From positions 77,010 through 118,576 of the forward strand of contig BQKZ01000392.1 of the NCBI GenBank assembly GCA_036244855.1: a stretch of 41,567 bases of DNA, in the 5' to 3' direction. How positions within the stretch are numbered: the stretch's first letter is position 1; each line of letters begins with the position of its first letter. The notes below the pieces were generated by a model. The model had not been told where the DNA came from. It did not search any database and was given only the letters and a program-made list of their open reading frames with translations. Positions 9,914 through 22,040 of this stretch are shown piece by piece. The translations under genes were made by a program, and so were the position numbers. This stretch comes from Temnopleurus reevesii (lineage: Eukaryota; Echinodermata; Echinoidea; Temnopleuroida; Temnopleuridae).

Positions 9914-10831
9914 AATAGACTATAAAATCAATGACAATATATATCATTCTCTAGAATCACTATTACAGTGCACATTAAAGTGATACACAAACAGCTTCAT
10001 TAGGATGAAACATACAAGTTCCAGTTATGCACCAACAATAATTAATTATAACCTAAATTTATTATTTTCTCTTGCTGTTTGTACGAGTTTGGTCGATTGA
10101 TTTTTGCTACAGATTGCCGTGAATTTTTATAAATGTTAATGAGCAAATAAAGAAAAACAATAAACATGTCTATGTTTACAATAACATACAACTGATACAC
10201 ACGTTTCCTTGTAACATTGTAAATACCGAGTTATTTGTCTTGTAAACTTGCTTCGGATTGTATTCATTGACCCACATTTTGTTACTCTTGTCAATATGTT
10301 TATCTTATTTTCATAATCAATGATTATGATTATATCTATTTACCCGCATGTTATTACTTTTGTCAATATGTTCATTATATTTTCAAAAATAAATAATTAT
10401 TTGTTTACGGTAACATCCTCTTCACTTGCATCAAATATCAATGAAAACGTACCAACCACATTTTCAAAGCAATATTTTCTTTAAAAAATCAATTATTCTA
10501 GCTTTGTCATGATTACATAGATTTTTTCAATAAATTTTGCATTGAAATAACTCAATAATATCATGTATAATGAATGAGTTGTTTGGCTCGTTTTTGTTAT
10601 ACATCAACAATTCAACGACAAAATAAGTTTATACGTATCATTTTTCAATTATGGATTTTCAGGAACTGTAGACAGGCAAAATAATTGAAAAAAAGATTGA
10701 ATGGATATGTTTGTATCTGAAGCTATTTCCAAACTAGAAAATAGTTATCATATACAAATGCAAGATTTGGTCACTTCAAGTCTACTCTATAATTATTAAT
10801 TGATTTAATCATTTTCATTAATTCTTTACAG
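9914..10831. other. AT-rich stretch with a small tandem duplication
   Basis: No gene is supported. A 72-bp direct duplication lies inside and is listed separately. The last 12 bases before 10832 form a reasonable pyrimidine tract (TTAATTCTTTACAG) for the candidate exon that follows. Confidence 0.5.
10270..10410. repeat. 72-bp tandem duplication
   Basis: ACCCACATTTTGTTACTCTT followed by GTCAATATGTTTAT recurs at 10342 as ACCCGCATGTTATTACTTTT followed by GTCAATATGTTCAT. Two diverged copies stand head to tail. Confidence 0.65.
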
Positions 10832-10845
10832 GACATCAACTAAAG

Positions 10846-11001
10846 ATGGGTAAAACCCAGCGGTCTATTGAGGTGTTAGCGAATACGCCAAATGCCGTCA
10901 CCCGGGCCCGTCGGCGTGGGACTTCCATGAAGTCGCAACAGGTGGGAGTCTCGAACAAAAGAGGGGTACGCTCTACACCCCTCGGTACCATTGAGTGGTA
11001 G
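10846..11001 (+). CDS. Possible small coding exon, 51 codons
   Basis: The frame begins at an ATG in good context (AAAG before, G after) and reads MGKTQRSIEVLANTP, then a basic stretch TRARRRGTSMKSQQ, and ends RGVRSTPLGTIEW before TAG. The frame is also open upstream to the presumed acceptor (TTCTTTACAG, cut before 10832), so the ATG need not be the start. A strong donor, GTAAGT, follows at 11102, giving a 270-bp exon. The region is sharply richer in GC and CpG than its surroundings. The peptide is basic, with S/T-P sites and an RRGTS phosphorylation-like motif and no membrane segment. I do not recognise it. The final RSTPLGTIEW faintly recalls the R...P...W spacing of CENP-C motifs, but that is too weak for a call. 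A stop about 100 bases before a donor would make it a decay-inducing exon if spliced. A structured RNA is the main alternative. Confidence 0.35.
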   Translation: MGKTQRSIEVLANTPNAVTRARRRGTSMKSQQVGVSNKRGVRSTPLGTIEW

Positions 11002-11101
11002 GCCGGTGGCGCCGGGATGAATGCATAGCGATGTATGCTTCGGTATGCGGGGATGAAAACACGCCACTTCGTGCTGCATGCCTATAGTCTGATAGTATAC
11101 G
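11002..11101 (+). other. GC-rich remainder of the candidate exon
   Basis: Between the TAG and the GTAAGT donor the sequence stays GC- and CpG-rich (GGCCGGTGGCGCCGGGATG) with short self-complementary pieces around GTATGCTTCGGTATGC. If the exon is real this is untranslated or read in another frame. The minus-strand frames 10876-11079 and 10973-11314 cross it without recognisable content. Confidence 0.3.
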
Positions 11102-13293
11102 GTAAGTTAGTACAATGATATAGTAGCTCTGGGGCCTGTAACATATAAAATATGCGATTAATCTTACGATAAATATTAGTCGTAAGTCTCTGGTAAAATG
11201 TGTATCACAAAGATACGAGTGTTTGTTAATAAATCGTGTTTCATTTATGTTGCAGTCCCCTGGTGGATATAAGGAGGAAATAAATTTACACTTTAATGCA
11301 AAAGTTATCGACATCGTTTTATGTACAAATCATTTCTGATCTCAAACCCTTGTGCAGAATAACACATTGATTTTTATATTGTCAATGATTGTAATCTGGT
11401 AACTGATTTAACAATGAATAATAGCCATGGGCATACATTAAAAATAAAATGTAATTACTAACTTACAGAGTTAAAAATGCCATAATTACCCACAATGGTG
11501 ATACCGACAATAGCATTATTCCTATGAGTTTATAACCGACTTAGTGCTCATTTTTATTTGGTCTAGAAAATTATTAAAAAAATAAAAGCTACGCGGTTTT
11601 ATGAAATATATATTTTTTAAATATTGTTGTTATTATCTTTGAAATTTTTACTTGAATATATCAAATCAGGCCTACGGATTAAAAAGTGAAAAATGCATTT
11701 TAAAGAAAGTTGCATATTCATTTACATGGAAACATATAACGTAGTAATGAATAATGGTTTTCATTTCACTCGTATGGTAGAATAGATAAGGAAACATAAG
11801 CAGTGTGATGGGCGAATGTCAATCTCTAGACTATATAGCTGTATATGGATACAACAATAAAGTGTTTATTAACTATCTGAAGTATTGTAACAATCTTATA
11901 TGAGCAATAATTCTAGCAAGAAAATTGTTATGTCCAATATACATGATATATATCTACAAATTAACTCTTGAGTTACGTTTGTCAAATTATTCAATGTGTA
12001 ATAACAAAGAGTTGTTTGATTAAATATAGCTCAAAGTTAGAGGTCCAAGAACCATTACTCATCTCCATACATTATTTTCCTTCGTGGAACCTATCTTCAC
12101 CAGTGTTTAAATCAATGATTATTGATTTCGATCGAAACCTCTTTTACTTCGGTCAATAAAAATAGTTGAGGCTTGAGCAAAAGTCCATCGCCTCCAGAAC
12201 ATCAATATTGATGACTTGAAGAAGAAAAAAAATCGTTGATCTGTTTTTATCAGACCCTCACGCAATAGGTCCTTTTAGAGGAAAAGAAAAAGTTTTTGTG
12301 ATGCTACATGGGATGATGATAATTCATCCATTATTGGTTAGGTGTGTACATTTGGTTCCTGTTTGCGCACAGAGCATTGATGAATATAAATAGTGGCAGA
12401 ATATTATTGTGGTCTATTCACGTGGAAAGCGAAATGAAAACGAAGAAACCCTCTTCATGCATTATTCTCAGTTGCCCAAACACAAATGTCAATGACATTA
12501 AGACCTATTACAATGTCTAAGAAAATTACTTGACACGAAAAAGTAACATGGAAACTCTATTAAATAGATGAGTGGGGCACTGAAATATTTCAAGTATGTT
12601 TTAGACAAATTAGAATTACTTTTTTCATGAAAATTGATAAATTACAAATTTACTTTATTAAACTAATTTAAGTGATAAAATGTGACAATGATGAAGTTTG
12701 TATATTGAGATTATCATTCCTTTTGGTTAATTGTAAGAACAACTTTTCATATAACTTCTACAATGGATGTATGTCGACAAAAGAACACAAGAATATTACA
12801 AAATGAAACGGCATGGATTCTGAAACAATAAAACACAGAGGATGAAATTATGAAAATGAAAGTATTTCATTACTACCCAGTTAAGAATTATTCACATGAA
12901 TACATGAAATAAGCGTATGTAATAATAACACAATGGTAATACAATAGACAAATGATGTCAAATGTGTCGGCACCTGCTTTCGAAGAATTTAGCTTAGACA
13001 AAAAAGGGACTTCATCATTTTGTGACATGAGCGTATCCATGCATGCAGTCATGTTGATTTCTATTCTTCATACTTTTGATGATTAAGCGGAAAATGATTA
13101 TTCATACAACTTTTAATACGAATGTGTGTTAACGAGCAGATGAATATGATTTCTTTTCTTCAAAAGCATGGAATCGTGAACAATATAACTCAGATGGGGA
13201 GTAATTAAAGAATGAGTAAATTGAATAAAATAATGTCAATTTCGATATGTTATATACGCGATTTCCTCAATTGAATTTAGTGCTGTATACGTG
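11102..13293. other. AT-rich non-coding stretch
   Basis: I see nothing supportable. Frames reach only about 63 codons (11968-12159), with no domain, splice or composition signal. Confidence 0.5.
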
Positions 13294-13388
13294 TCATTAC
13301 TATTGTTATTATTATCATTATTATTATTATGATTATTATTATTATTATCATTATTATTATTATGATTATTATTATTATTATTGTTATT
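13294..13388. repeat. (TTA)n microsatellite
   Basis: A run of TTA triplets interrupted by TCA and TGA. The preceding TAGTGCTGTATACGTGTCAT may be a worn SINE tail (compare GCGCTATATAAATATCAT at 18770), but the match is weak. Confidence 0.85.
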
Positions 13389-14837
13389 GATATGTTTTCA
13401 TCGCTTCCTCATGCGTATTGATTGATGGAAGATCTGAAGTAATTCAATAAAATATTCTTACATTTTATTTCGTAATTTTGCTTCAGAAAAAGAAATCAGA
13501 AAAATACCCGAACCTAAGATAATTTAGTTATTTGTAACAAAATTAGGTGATATTATCTGTTTTATTATTTTTCATTTTATGAATTTTTGTTTTTGAAAGT
13601 AGTGACAAATTATGATAAACGGACTAGAAACATAAGGATGAGAACTTGGCGTATATAGAAAAAACTGTTGAAGAAAGTAATGAACATTAAAATCATGACA
13701 AATATAAATGTTTAAGTTATTTAAGACTAGAGCTTGACATATATGAGATTTATTTTCAATGAAAGTCATGAATATTCTTGATGATTAAACTCATTACAAA
13801 TTAAATGATTAAATTCATGATGTGCCTTAATATATCATTGACATTCTTGATTATCAAAATCATGTTAATGCTGTTTTAAGTCATTAATTTGTTATGACAA
13901 AAAATAATTTCGTAATGTATAAATGCAATCAAAACGTCAGCGTTTCATTCAATCATTTCCAAACCAACACAAGGGACCTGGGAGATACGCATTATAGAGA
14001 AAACAATCAAACTAATTTAGGTAATCAAATATTTCTTTCCATCGTTATCTGTTCTCCCCTATCCCGTGATTGCTCTTGGACGTTCTGCAAATTAATATTT
14101 GCAGAGCATTAGTCAAACCCCGACCCACAAACGTCCCGCTCGCTCCCGGACCGATACACATGGCTAAATGTCCATAACTAAAAGGAACGAGTGAGGAAAG
14201 TAAAATAAAAAAGGAGTTATCCTTCGGAACAATACCCATCATGATGCTAAACCCCCGAACCACCATGCCACCCCGTATCAGGAAAAAAAATAAGAGGAAA
14301 AAACTTTAGTTTCGACTTATCCATCGGGCTGTTGCCGCGCACGGTGGCTTGAGATCAAACGAGCCGGCTGGCGCCTTCTAACCCCTTATCGATTTTCCAA
14401 AGGGGGGCTTTTTGGTCCTATCCTCGTAATTACTATACCCCCGTTTTCACCTTCTATTCTTCTTTACTCATCTTCTTTTACTTTACCTTCGCTGTTTCGA
14501 TTTGACGGATGACATAAGTAGGGGTATGAGGCACACCGCTGGTTCAATAATTTCAGCACCCTGTTACGTCATCGTACCCCTAAGAAGATTCCCATAGGTA
14601 TTAGCCGTGGTGGAGTACTTTACCCACATCGAATCTTAAGTATCGGTTTGATGCTAAGTAAGAAACTTTGAGGATGAGATATTCTCGTATCACCTTATTT
14701 TTTTAATATTTTTTTTTGTTGAAAATTGAGTAATGTAATTTATGCTAAATAAATGTTTTCTTAGTAATAATAACGATAATGATGATAAGCAATTTTAAAA
14801 GTAGTAATGATACTAATGATAATCATAATTATAAGCC
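13389..14837. other. Non-coding stretch with a CpG-richer patch
   Basis: No gene is supported. From about 14105 to 14600 the GC content rises, but stops break all frames into short pieces. The minus frame 14045-14266 (73 codons) has no recognisable domain. A perfect 8-bp hairpin lies at 14085-14104. Confidence 0.45.
14085..14104. other. Perfect 8-bp hairpin
   Basis: CTGCAAAT and ATTTGCAG flank TAAT. ATTTGCA is close to the POU octamer core and TAAT to a homeodomain core, so a binding site is conceivable, but this is only a string match. Confidence 0.4.
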
Positions 14838-14917
<80 letters not shown>

Positions 14918-15023
14918 GAAGAAAAAAAAAAAAAAAAATAAAAATAATAATAATAAAAATAATAATAAAAATAATAATAATAATAATAAAAATAATGATA
15001 ATAAAAATAATAATGATAATAAT
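14838..15023. repeat. (AAT)n microsatellite with A-rich interruption
   Basis: More than 20 pure AAT triplets are followed by an A/G-rich tract near 14910-14938 and then mixed AAT and AAAAAT units. The open frames in all phases here encode only Ile, Tyr, Asn and Lys runs and are artefacts. Confidence 0.95.
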
Positions 15024-15697
15024 CATGAACAGATAAAAGTTTAGCTTGATAATACGATAACAAATTGAGAGCTTGACAAAATTATACCAAATACATTAAT
15101 CACAATAGTGAGAACATATTAAGATATATCATTTGTGAAAAATAACCATGAAAAAAAACATGACAATAGAGGAAAATAATGCAACTTTTGAATTAAAATA
15201 TGCCCATCTTCTATTTTCCTTCCTAAAAACATACACACTGAGTGATAAAATATTACGAGGGAATATTTTTTAGATTAGCACTTGCGTTGTTCTTATATTT
15301 TTCTAGCATTTATCAATACAAATGGAAAATTAGAATTATATCAACACCATGGTGTCCCAGTGTAAGATCTACACATGAAATGATGGATAGAAGAAAGTGC
15401 ACATGAAACAAATAAATGCATTTTTGAACGATTTATCGATAAACTTCCACCACATCCTTACCATCAACGCGCTATGTTTTCGATTGTTTTTCCAAGGCTT
15501 CTTCTGAATGAAGCCTCCCAAGAATCAATACCACCCCTCTGTGCGCCCCCCTCAAGCCGCAAATACCCTCTTTAGCGAGAAGACGTATGAATGAGGGGAA
15601 TAATTGTCGAAAAGTAATTATAATTCTTCCCAAGGTGAGGCTAGGTTATTAAAGGTTAATGCCACGTCGATAATTAGCCACTGGTTTTTGGACAAAC
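15024..15697. other. Non-coding stretch
   Basis: I see nothing beyond AT-rich DNA and a mildly GC-richer piece near 15450-15560. Confidence 0.5.
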
Positions 15698-16008
15698 AAA
15701 TATTATTCATTCTATGGATTTTGTGATACTTAAGAATAGTTTCGGGAAAGCTTTCCCATTATTTCGTCGTGCTCCAGTATTTTAGGTATGCGTTCGTTTA
15801 GGGCCATATTTTGACACACTACGTTGGTCGTGGGTGTACAATGTGCCAGGTTTTGTGAAAATTAAATATTATTTATTCTATGGATTTTGTGATACTTAAG
15901 TATAGTTTCGGAAAGCTTTCCCATTATTTTGTCGGGTTCCAGTGTTATAGTTATTAGTTCGTTATTAGCCATATTTCGACGCCCTAGATTTATCGTGGTT
16001 GGAGATAA
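15698..16008. repeat. Tandem duplication, unit 166 bp
   Basis: AAATATTATTCATTCTATGG and the following GATTTTGTGATACTTAAG, AGTTTCGG and AAAGCTTTCCCATTATTT recur 166 bp later. The first halves are nearly identical. The second halves have diverged, but both keep GCCATATTT-CGAC/TGAC and a CGTGGT or TCGTGG end. Confidence 0.8.
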
Positions 16009-16215
16009 TGTTATAGACCATAGACCGAGGTGGTAGGTCTATGCATATACCAAGCCCCACCCTATCAACATTAAGGGTTTTTTTTTACTTAACCCTTTTA
16101 GGACGATTTGACACATGAATTACTTTTTATTATCAATTTATCTTACTTAGTTTTTAGTTAGGACCATTTGTGGTGTAAATAAATGGTAATGATCGATCTT
16201 TACAATTTTTCCTTC

Positions 16216-16274
16216 CCCTTATCTATATATATCTCTCTCTCTCTATCTATCTATCTATCTACCCCTCCCTCTAT

Positions 16275-16322
<48 letters not shown>

Positions 16323-16415
16323 ATATCTATGTCTCAACCCTCTTTCTCTATCTCTCTATCTCTCTATCTTTCTCTCCCCCTCTATCTCTACCTATCCATC
16401 TCTCTTTTTCCTAAT
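16216..16415. repeat. CT/CTAT pyrimidine microsatellite
   Basis: Alternating (CT)n and (CTAT)n runs, including about 20 uninterrupted CT units near 16280-16315. The plus frame at 16183-16431 is a Ser-Leu product of the repeat and not a gene. Confidence 0.95.
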
Positions 16416-18740
16416 CCTCCCATTGCTATAAAAAAAATAATCGCGTCTTTTTGACGATCCAACGGTAAAATCAAAATTTTTTTATTCTTTCTCTTTTCTA
16501 AAACCGCTGTGGCCCACGTTTTATGATTTATTATTTTGTTCCGGGTCAGTTATTTTCTATGGCATGTGAGTGCAACGATGGTCAACAGCCAGCGCGTAAC
16601 CTCAAAATTATTTTGTTGATTTATACATTTTTCTCACAGAAATTTTGTAATTAAATGTGTGTCTAGTCTTTCCGTATAGGTATGTCGGGTCATCATTTGA
16701 TTTATAGCGTAATTAAGATAAATGTCATTAATTTTTTAAGTTGTGTGCGGAAATATACATTTATCGTAACAACACAATAAATAGAATGGATTTATTTATA
16801 TTACAGTTTTTAAAAAATCATTAAGAAATGGATATGTATAACAATAATCTATTTTCTTTTTACTTTTTAATATAAATTAGAACTACCTGAATAAATATAC
16901 TTGTAGTAGTATGTAAGTTTGGGTTTATTCTTTAATTAAGATTAAAATAGAAAGATCCTTGATTTATTAGTTTTATAAGTACATAGACTCCAATTATTAA
17001 AAAAAAGAAAAAAAAAAATATTTTGATGGATAGCTCCTGTCATGCTCTTGGTATGCACTTTTCAAAACAATTCATAAAAATATGATTATTTTCAGCGAAA
17101 TTGTCACCACCACAATCTTAGTTGAGGTTAGGAGAGGTGTTACTTAGCAGGAACCTTTCTTGTTATTCCAAAACTGATGAATCGTAATATAACGTCCTCT
17201 ATTTTCTCGGGGATTTATCATACATCTTCCCTTTTGGATATTTTTTTCACCCATTTTGGATTTTCTTCCATTTGATCAACATCCTTGAATTGGCACGTCG
17301 GGTTTCCTCCCCTTCGACAAAAGTTTATTCCTTTCCAAAAGACAGAGAATAATAAAGGGCCCCCTGCCGAATAGATAAACTCTGTATTTCTTTTGTTCGC
17401 AATCTTCAAAAGTGTTTGCCAAATCTACCGCTCGGCATGCAAAATATACAGTCATATGTGTGTATGCTCCCATTTTAGATTATTTTCTATTGTATTCTCA
17501 TTTTTTTCCTCTTCTTGCTGTCGATCTAAGCTTCGGAATTCTTACCAGCGGGTTGCAGGATGATGATGATGTGCATGAAACCGTGACACTCGTTCGTTTG
17601 GGTCAATGAACAAACTGAAAAAGTTGAAAATATACTTCTCCCCGGCATCATATTACGCCAAGCACCTGGTCTATAATATTATGCAAATCTACATTTTGGA
17701 TAGAATAATAATATGTGGTGATGATATGAAAATGATATCATACGTCGATTCAAGTTCGGGTGTAGATTGAGGTTTTGCGCATTTGTTTCAAAACAAAAGA
17801 GACAATACTTGACTTTTAACATAACAAATTAAATCACCTTAATATACACCGACAGAAGTATATGCATCGCACATTCAGATTTTTCTTTTGAATATATCCT
17901 CTTTTCTATTTCCTGTTTTTGTTCTATTTTGTTTTATCCTGTCACAAAATGATAATGAGGAATTCCAAGACCATATTGCTAGTTGAAGGAAGTTTCTAAC
18001 TACAATCACACACAGTAGAGAATGAAATTCCTCTATATCTATATCTGTATGTAGGCTTTAATCATTCTTAAAAATTAAAATGATCTATAAATAATCATAC
18101 TTCCCTTAAATGTAATTAGTCACGCGATATCGCTTCAGAATTTGATGTGTGTGACATAAAATCATAAAGTCGTAGTTGCCTTGATAAGCGGCGAAGTAAT
18201 TTGCTTCTTAAAAGTGTCTGTATTAATCATTTTTGTTTTGTTTAACATCTGGTTAATTGGTCCCTCTTATAGTAAGCACTTTCGTGCACTTTCAGTGCAT
18301 GTAAACTAGTTTGAAGCCTTCAAATGTATTTCTGTTTATCACTTTTTACATCGAATTAGAAATCAAGGTTCAGTTTTTAATTTTGCACAGGAATTACTGA
18401 AGATTTGGATGGAAAAGTTGTCTTAAAGAAAGTGATCGAATCGGGTCGTTTACTTTACTTTCGATGATTATAATGTTTCGATGTCATTAACAACTCTGTG
18501 TACTTTTCGAACCGCCTTGCAACTCCATAAAGGTGGAAAAGTATCTCAATAGACGGGCATACTAATGTATGCACATTTTATACGCTCTATATACGCAAAG
18601 GTTATTCTTGACGACCAAAAAAGCTTGCCCAAGGCCTGTCCGACATTGTGACAAGTAATGTATGCAAACAGTAGTCTAAAAATTGTCGTTCAAATGTTAT
18701 TTTTTTTTCTCTGTACTCTGCCTTTCACTCTTTTCTTAAT
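16416..18740. other. AT-rich non-coding stretch
   Basis: No gene is supported. Frames of about 65 codons at 17218-17609 overlap each other on both strands and show no domain. TATATA and TTTTTT tracts are scattered throughout. Confidence 0.5.
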
Positions 18741-18795
18741 GCACCTTGAGCACTCCACAGAGTGGATTTGGCGCTATATTAATATCATTATTAGT
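18741..18795 (+). mobile_element. SINE tail fragment
   Basis: GCACCTTGAGCACTCCACAG then AGTGGATTTGGCGCTATATT and AATATCATTATTAG match, on the plus strand, the 3' tail of the SINE copies that read on the minus strand at 26342 and 41376. Only the tail remains. Confidence 0.65.
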
Positions 18796-18889
18796 TAGTT
18801 CGTTAATTAAGACTAACAGGTCGTAAGAATATCACGTATTAAACTACGATCTAATAGTAAGCCCGGCCATTCGGTCTGATAACATGCCG

Positions 18890-19215
18890 ATACATACACT
18901 CACACACACTCAGTAGCCCAGCTTGCATTCCTCCCTTCCTCCCACGCACACTCAAACCGCATGCATTTTCGGATCCTTATACTAACCCACACCCACACAC
19001 CGCTGCGGCGGTCTCACGCACGCACGGTCGACCGCGCACACACTCATCCCTTATAATCCAACGGAATGGATGATCGGCGTTCGGGACTGCTGCGGGACCC
19101 CCAAAAATAATAATAACCCGGTGGAACAACCTATTCAAATCGTGCCATGGGGAGAGGCAGGACAATCCGGCACAGTGAGTCGCCATTGTTCCCTAGGATT
19201 ACCGTCTCCACTGCC
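18890..19215. other. CpG- and CA-rich patch
   Basis: This stands out from the AT-rich surroundings: CA-rich strings, then GCTGCGGCGGTC, CGCACGCACGGTCGACCGCG and more. It could be a promoter-proximal island or simply a decayed CA repeat. There is no clear TATA or initiator arrangement, although TTATAATCC lies at 19051. Confidence 0.4.
19070..19174 (+). CDS. Weak candidate first coding exon
   Basis: An ATG at 19070 opens a frame (MIGVRDCCGTPKNNNNPVEQ, continuing PIQIVPWGEAGQSGT) that stays open to 19327. At 19175 it meets a fair splice donor (CACA before GTGAGT), which would give a 35-codon exon at the downstream end of the CpG-rich patch. Another ATG four bases upstream in a different frame closes after 14 codons. 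No domain is recognised and no acceptor-linked partner can be shown. Chance is the leading alternative. Confidence 0.15.
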
Positions 19216-19327
19216 TCAGGCAATTTGTTTAAGTCCAATCGATGAAAAGGCAAAAGTTCTCACTCATTCGCTCTTGAAAAATACTGGATGGAGTGATCGA
19301 ATAATACTTGAAGAAGGGAAAAGATAG

Positions 19328-20189
19328 ATAGATGGATTAATAATTACCCCCAAAGGGACGAGGTGTCATTAACTTAAAAATCAAACATCATTGTCATTAG
19401 GAAGAGTGTATTAATGTTCTTAACGCAAGAACTTTTATCAACTGCTCATAGAAAATAAAGTGCAAAGTATATAGGAAATTGATTTGAACTATATTTCTGT
19501 CTTGTTAGATTATAGACTTACATTTTTGTGCATTACTCTTGTAAACTTTCGTTTATTAGCCACACTCCCATCTTCGTTCTTAAGCATTCACTGAATAATA
19601 TACTCTGTAAGCAGTAGATTATATACCTGCAAGTAATTATTTCTATACTTTTCATATTTGCAAATCATTCTCTCCATCACCCAAACTTTATGCTTTTCTT
19701 CTATATTTTATTTGCTTAGAATCCCGAGCATAAGTGACTTGTCAGGCTAATTGATAGGTGATTCTCCAAATCCGTGATCATGATAAAAAAAAGATATTCA
19801 TAAAAAAAAGTGTGGAGTTTAGGAGATCGCTGGTGACAAGAAAAAAAGTTTGATGGAAGAGTTCAATCATAATCTATCTGCCAAAAAGATTTCTTTTTGC
19901 TCTTCTTGTTCTATTGGAGCGTGAAATTAGCTCGAGTTGTTTACTGGTTTTTCATAAGCGCCGCCAGCAGAAATAAGCGTCCCGCGACAAACCAAAAAGG
20001 GATCGTATGTTTGTTTAAGATCAAAACAAAATTACATATGATGATACATAATTACTGTGCCTCTAGTTATCTGGTTATGGATAAGGGTTCGATGTTGGTA
20101 AGCGTATAGTTTTAGAACGATTATTCAATCGAATGGTAAAATTCCGAAAGGCATGATTAGTCTTTCGAGAAATATACGTAGATGTAACG
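19328..20189. other. AT-rich non-coding stretch
   Basis: No gene is supported. The frame at 19897-20109 has no domain and no splice signal. Confidence 0.5.
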
Positions 20190-20333
20190 ATGACAGCAAT
20201 AATAGTAGTAATAATATTAACAAAAATAATGATAATGATAATAGAAATGATAGTAATAATAATCACAATAATAGTAATGATGATAATAACGATGATATCA
20301 TAAATGATAATGATAATAATAATGATGATAATG

Positions 20334-20373
<40 letters not shown>

Positions 20374-20398
20374 TATGATACTAATAATAATAATGAAC
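20190..20398. repeat. (AAT/GAT)n microsatellite
   Basis: A mixed array of AAT, GAT and AGT triplets, with about 14 uninterrupted AAT units near 20335-20370. It ends at a worn SINE tail, consistent with growth from that tail. Confidence 0.9.
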
Positions 20399-20450
20399 AA
20401 GTGACTTTTATGGCGCCAACCCACTGCGATTAAGTGCTTTAAGTCTCGCA
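20399..20450 (-). mobile_element. Worn SINE tail, minus strand
   Basis: AGTGACTTTTATGGCGCCAA then CCCACTGCGATTAAGTGCTT resembles the SINE 3' end (TTTATATAGCGC, ATCCACT, GAGTGCTCAAGGCGC), immediately after the AAT array as in the other copies. Similarity is moderate. Confidence 0.45.
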
Positions 20451-21271
20451 ATAAAAATAAGAGTATAAGTAACATTGCATAAAAATGACAGTATCTGCCA
20501 TTTTTGATTTGTGCATGAACGTTTGCTTGAATCAAGCTAAATAAAAGTTGGAAGCATTCTTGTAGTAATTTTATCTATTACAATCTCTATCCGTTTATGA
20601 TAGTACAGGGGACAATATTGTGGTAACTGTCAGTTTACTGACTGCACTCAAACCTACGCACCTCCTCTATCCGCGCACGTGTATTCAATGACTGACAAAA
20701 AGGATGTATTTAGGTTCCAATAACTAAACATCCACATTCTTTATCCGCCAAAATATAAACATCGCCTTTATCTAATATCAATAAGCTACAACTGTAGCAC
20801 TTGTCCCGATCGCTAAATACGATTTATCCTGAATACAACCACCATAATTGCTACAATAGGCAGTTTACACAAGCCTCTATAGAAGCCTCGTCTTGCGTTT
20901 CGAATCCTTTTATTGTGGCCCTGTATAGACCACTGTTAGCCTACTGTACAAGGCTAATAGAACTGTATTGTTAATTGCATTGTTAATGAGCGTTTGCTTA
21001 TCCTTGAGTAAAATGCTTAGATCTTTTTAGAAAAAGCAGCGTTCACTTATTATTGGCAACGTCTTTTCAAGCGCACCCGAGCAAGCTGGAAAACGGCGAG
21101 TAAATAACAATAGTTGAAAGGAGAAAATGTGTTAATGCTATTTGATTGGTTGGTGTAAGGGGTCCACAAAAGGATAATGTGAAAGGAAATAATACAACAA
21201 TGGTTTGATCATCTGAGAAAGATGTGAAACTCCTATTTTCCAGGTACAATGGTCCCGCAGCAGGGCGCTTC
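20451..21271. other. Non-coding stretch
   Basis: No gene is supported. A TTTCGAATCCT string near 20899 recalls a B box, but no A box or SINE body accompanies it. Confidence 0.5.
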
Positions 21272-22040
21272 CAAACGTACCTAATGTTACCGAAGCACAT
21301 TGGAGTATATTATGCTCCAATACCTATTCCGATATCCCTTTCGCACTTAGCCGGCGTTAAACCAGGAAACGTCCGGGGAATACTAGTATGATATGGCACT
21401 CGGACTGATTTCCGTCATTGCAAACCTATTGTTACCAAAGCACATTGGAGTATCACCTCACGTACACTTATCTTGTGTTTAGCCGGTGTTTAGCCGGCGT
21501 TTAGCCAGTGAACACCCGGAGAACAATAGTCTGATATAGTACTTGGACTGTTTTCCGTCATTGCAAACCTAATGATACCAAATCACGTTGTAATATGAAC
21601 GCTTCAATATCTAATCTAATACCTCCTTTCAAACTTTTCGGGTGTTAACCGGAATTTGGTCAGTGAAAACCAGGGGAACAATAGTCTGATATAGTACTTG
21701 GACTGTTTTCCGTCATTGCAAACCTAATGATACCAAATCACATTGTAATATGAACGCTTCAATATCTAATCTATTACCTCCTTTCAAACTTTTCGGGTGT
21801 TAGCCGGCATTTGGTCAGTGAAAACCAGGGGAATAATAGTCTGATATGATACTCGGACTGTCTTCCCATCATTACAAACCTATTTGTTACCAAAGCACAT
21901 TTGAATATGATCGCTCCAATATACATGAGCTAATACCTCTTTCACACTTGTCATTGTTTAGCCGGCGTTTAGCTAGTGAACGCACAGGAAACACTAGTCT
22001 GATACGACACTCGGACTGTTTTATCGTCATTCACAATGTT
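21272..22040. repeat. Five-copy satellite, unit about 143-156 bp
   Basis: Units begin near 21272, 21421, 21564, 21719 and 21875 with CAAACCTAATGATACCAAA-like sequence. They continue with CACATTG, GCTCCAATAT, TTTAGCCGGCGTTTAG, AGTGAA and AATAGTCTGATAT, and end CGGACTGTTTTCCGTCATTG. Copies three and four are almost identical, while one, two and five are more diverged. Copy two carries an internal expansion of the TTTAGCCGG motif. No coding frame spans units; the frame at 21846-22085 is incidental. Confidence 0.9.

Noticed and set aside
14779..15063. Open frames of 65-100 codons on both strands
   Set aside because: They are translations of the AAT microsatellite into Ile, Tyr, Asn and Lys runs.
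16183..16431. 82-codon Ser/Leu-rich frame
   Set aside because: It is a product of the CT microsatellite.
20880..20910. B-box-like TTTCGAATCCT
   Set aside because: No A box, SINE body or tail was found nearby.
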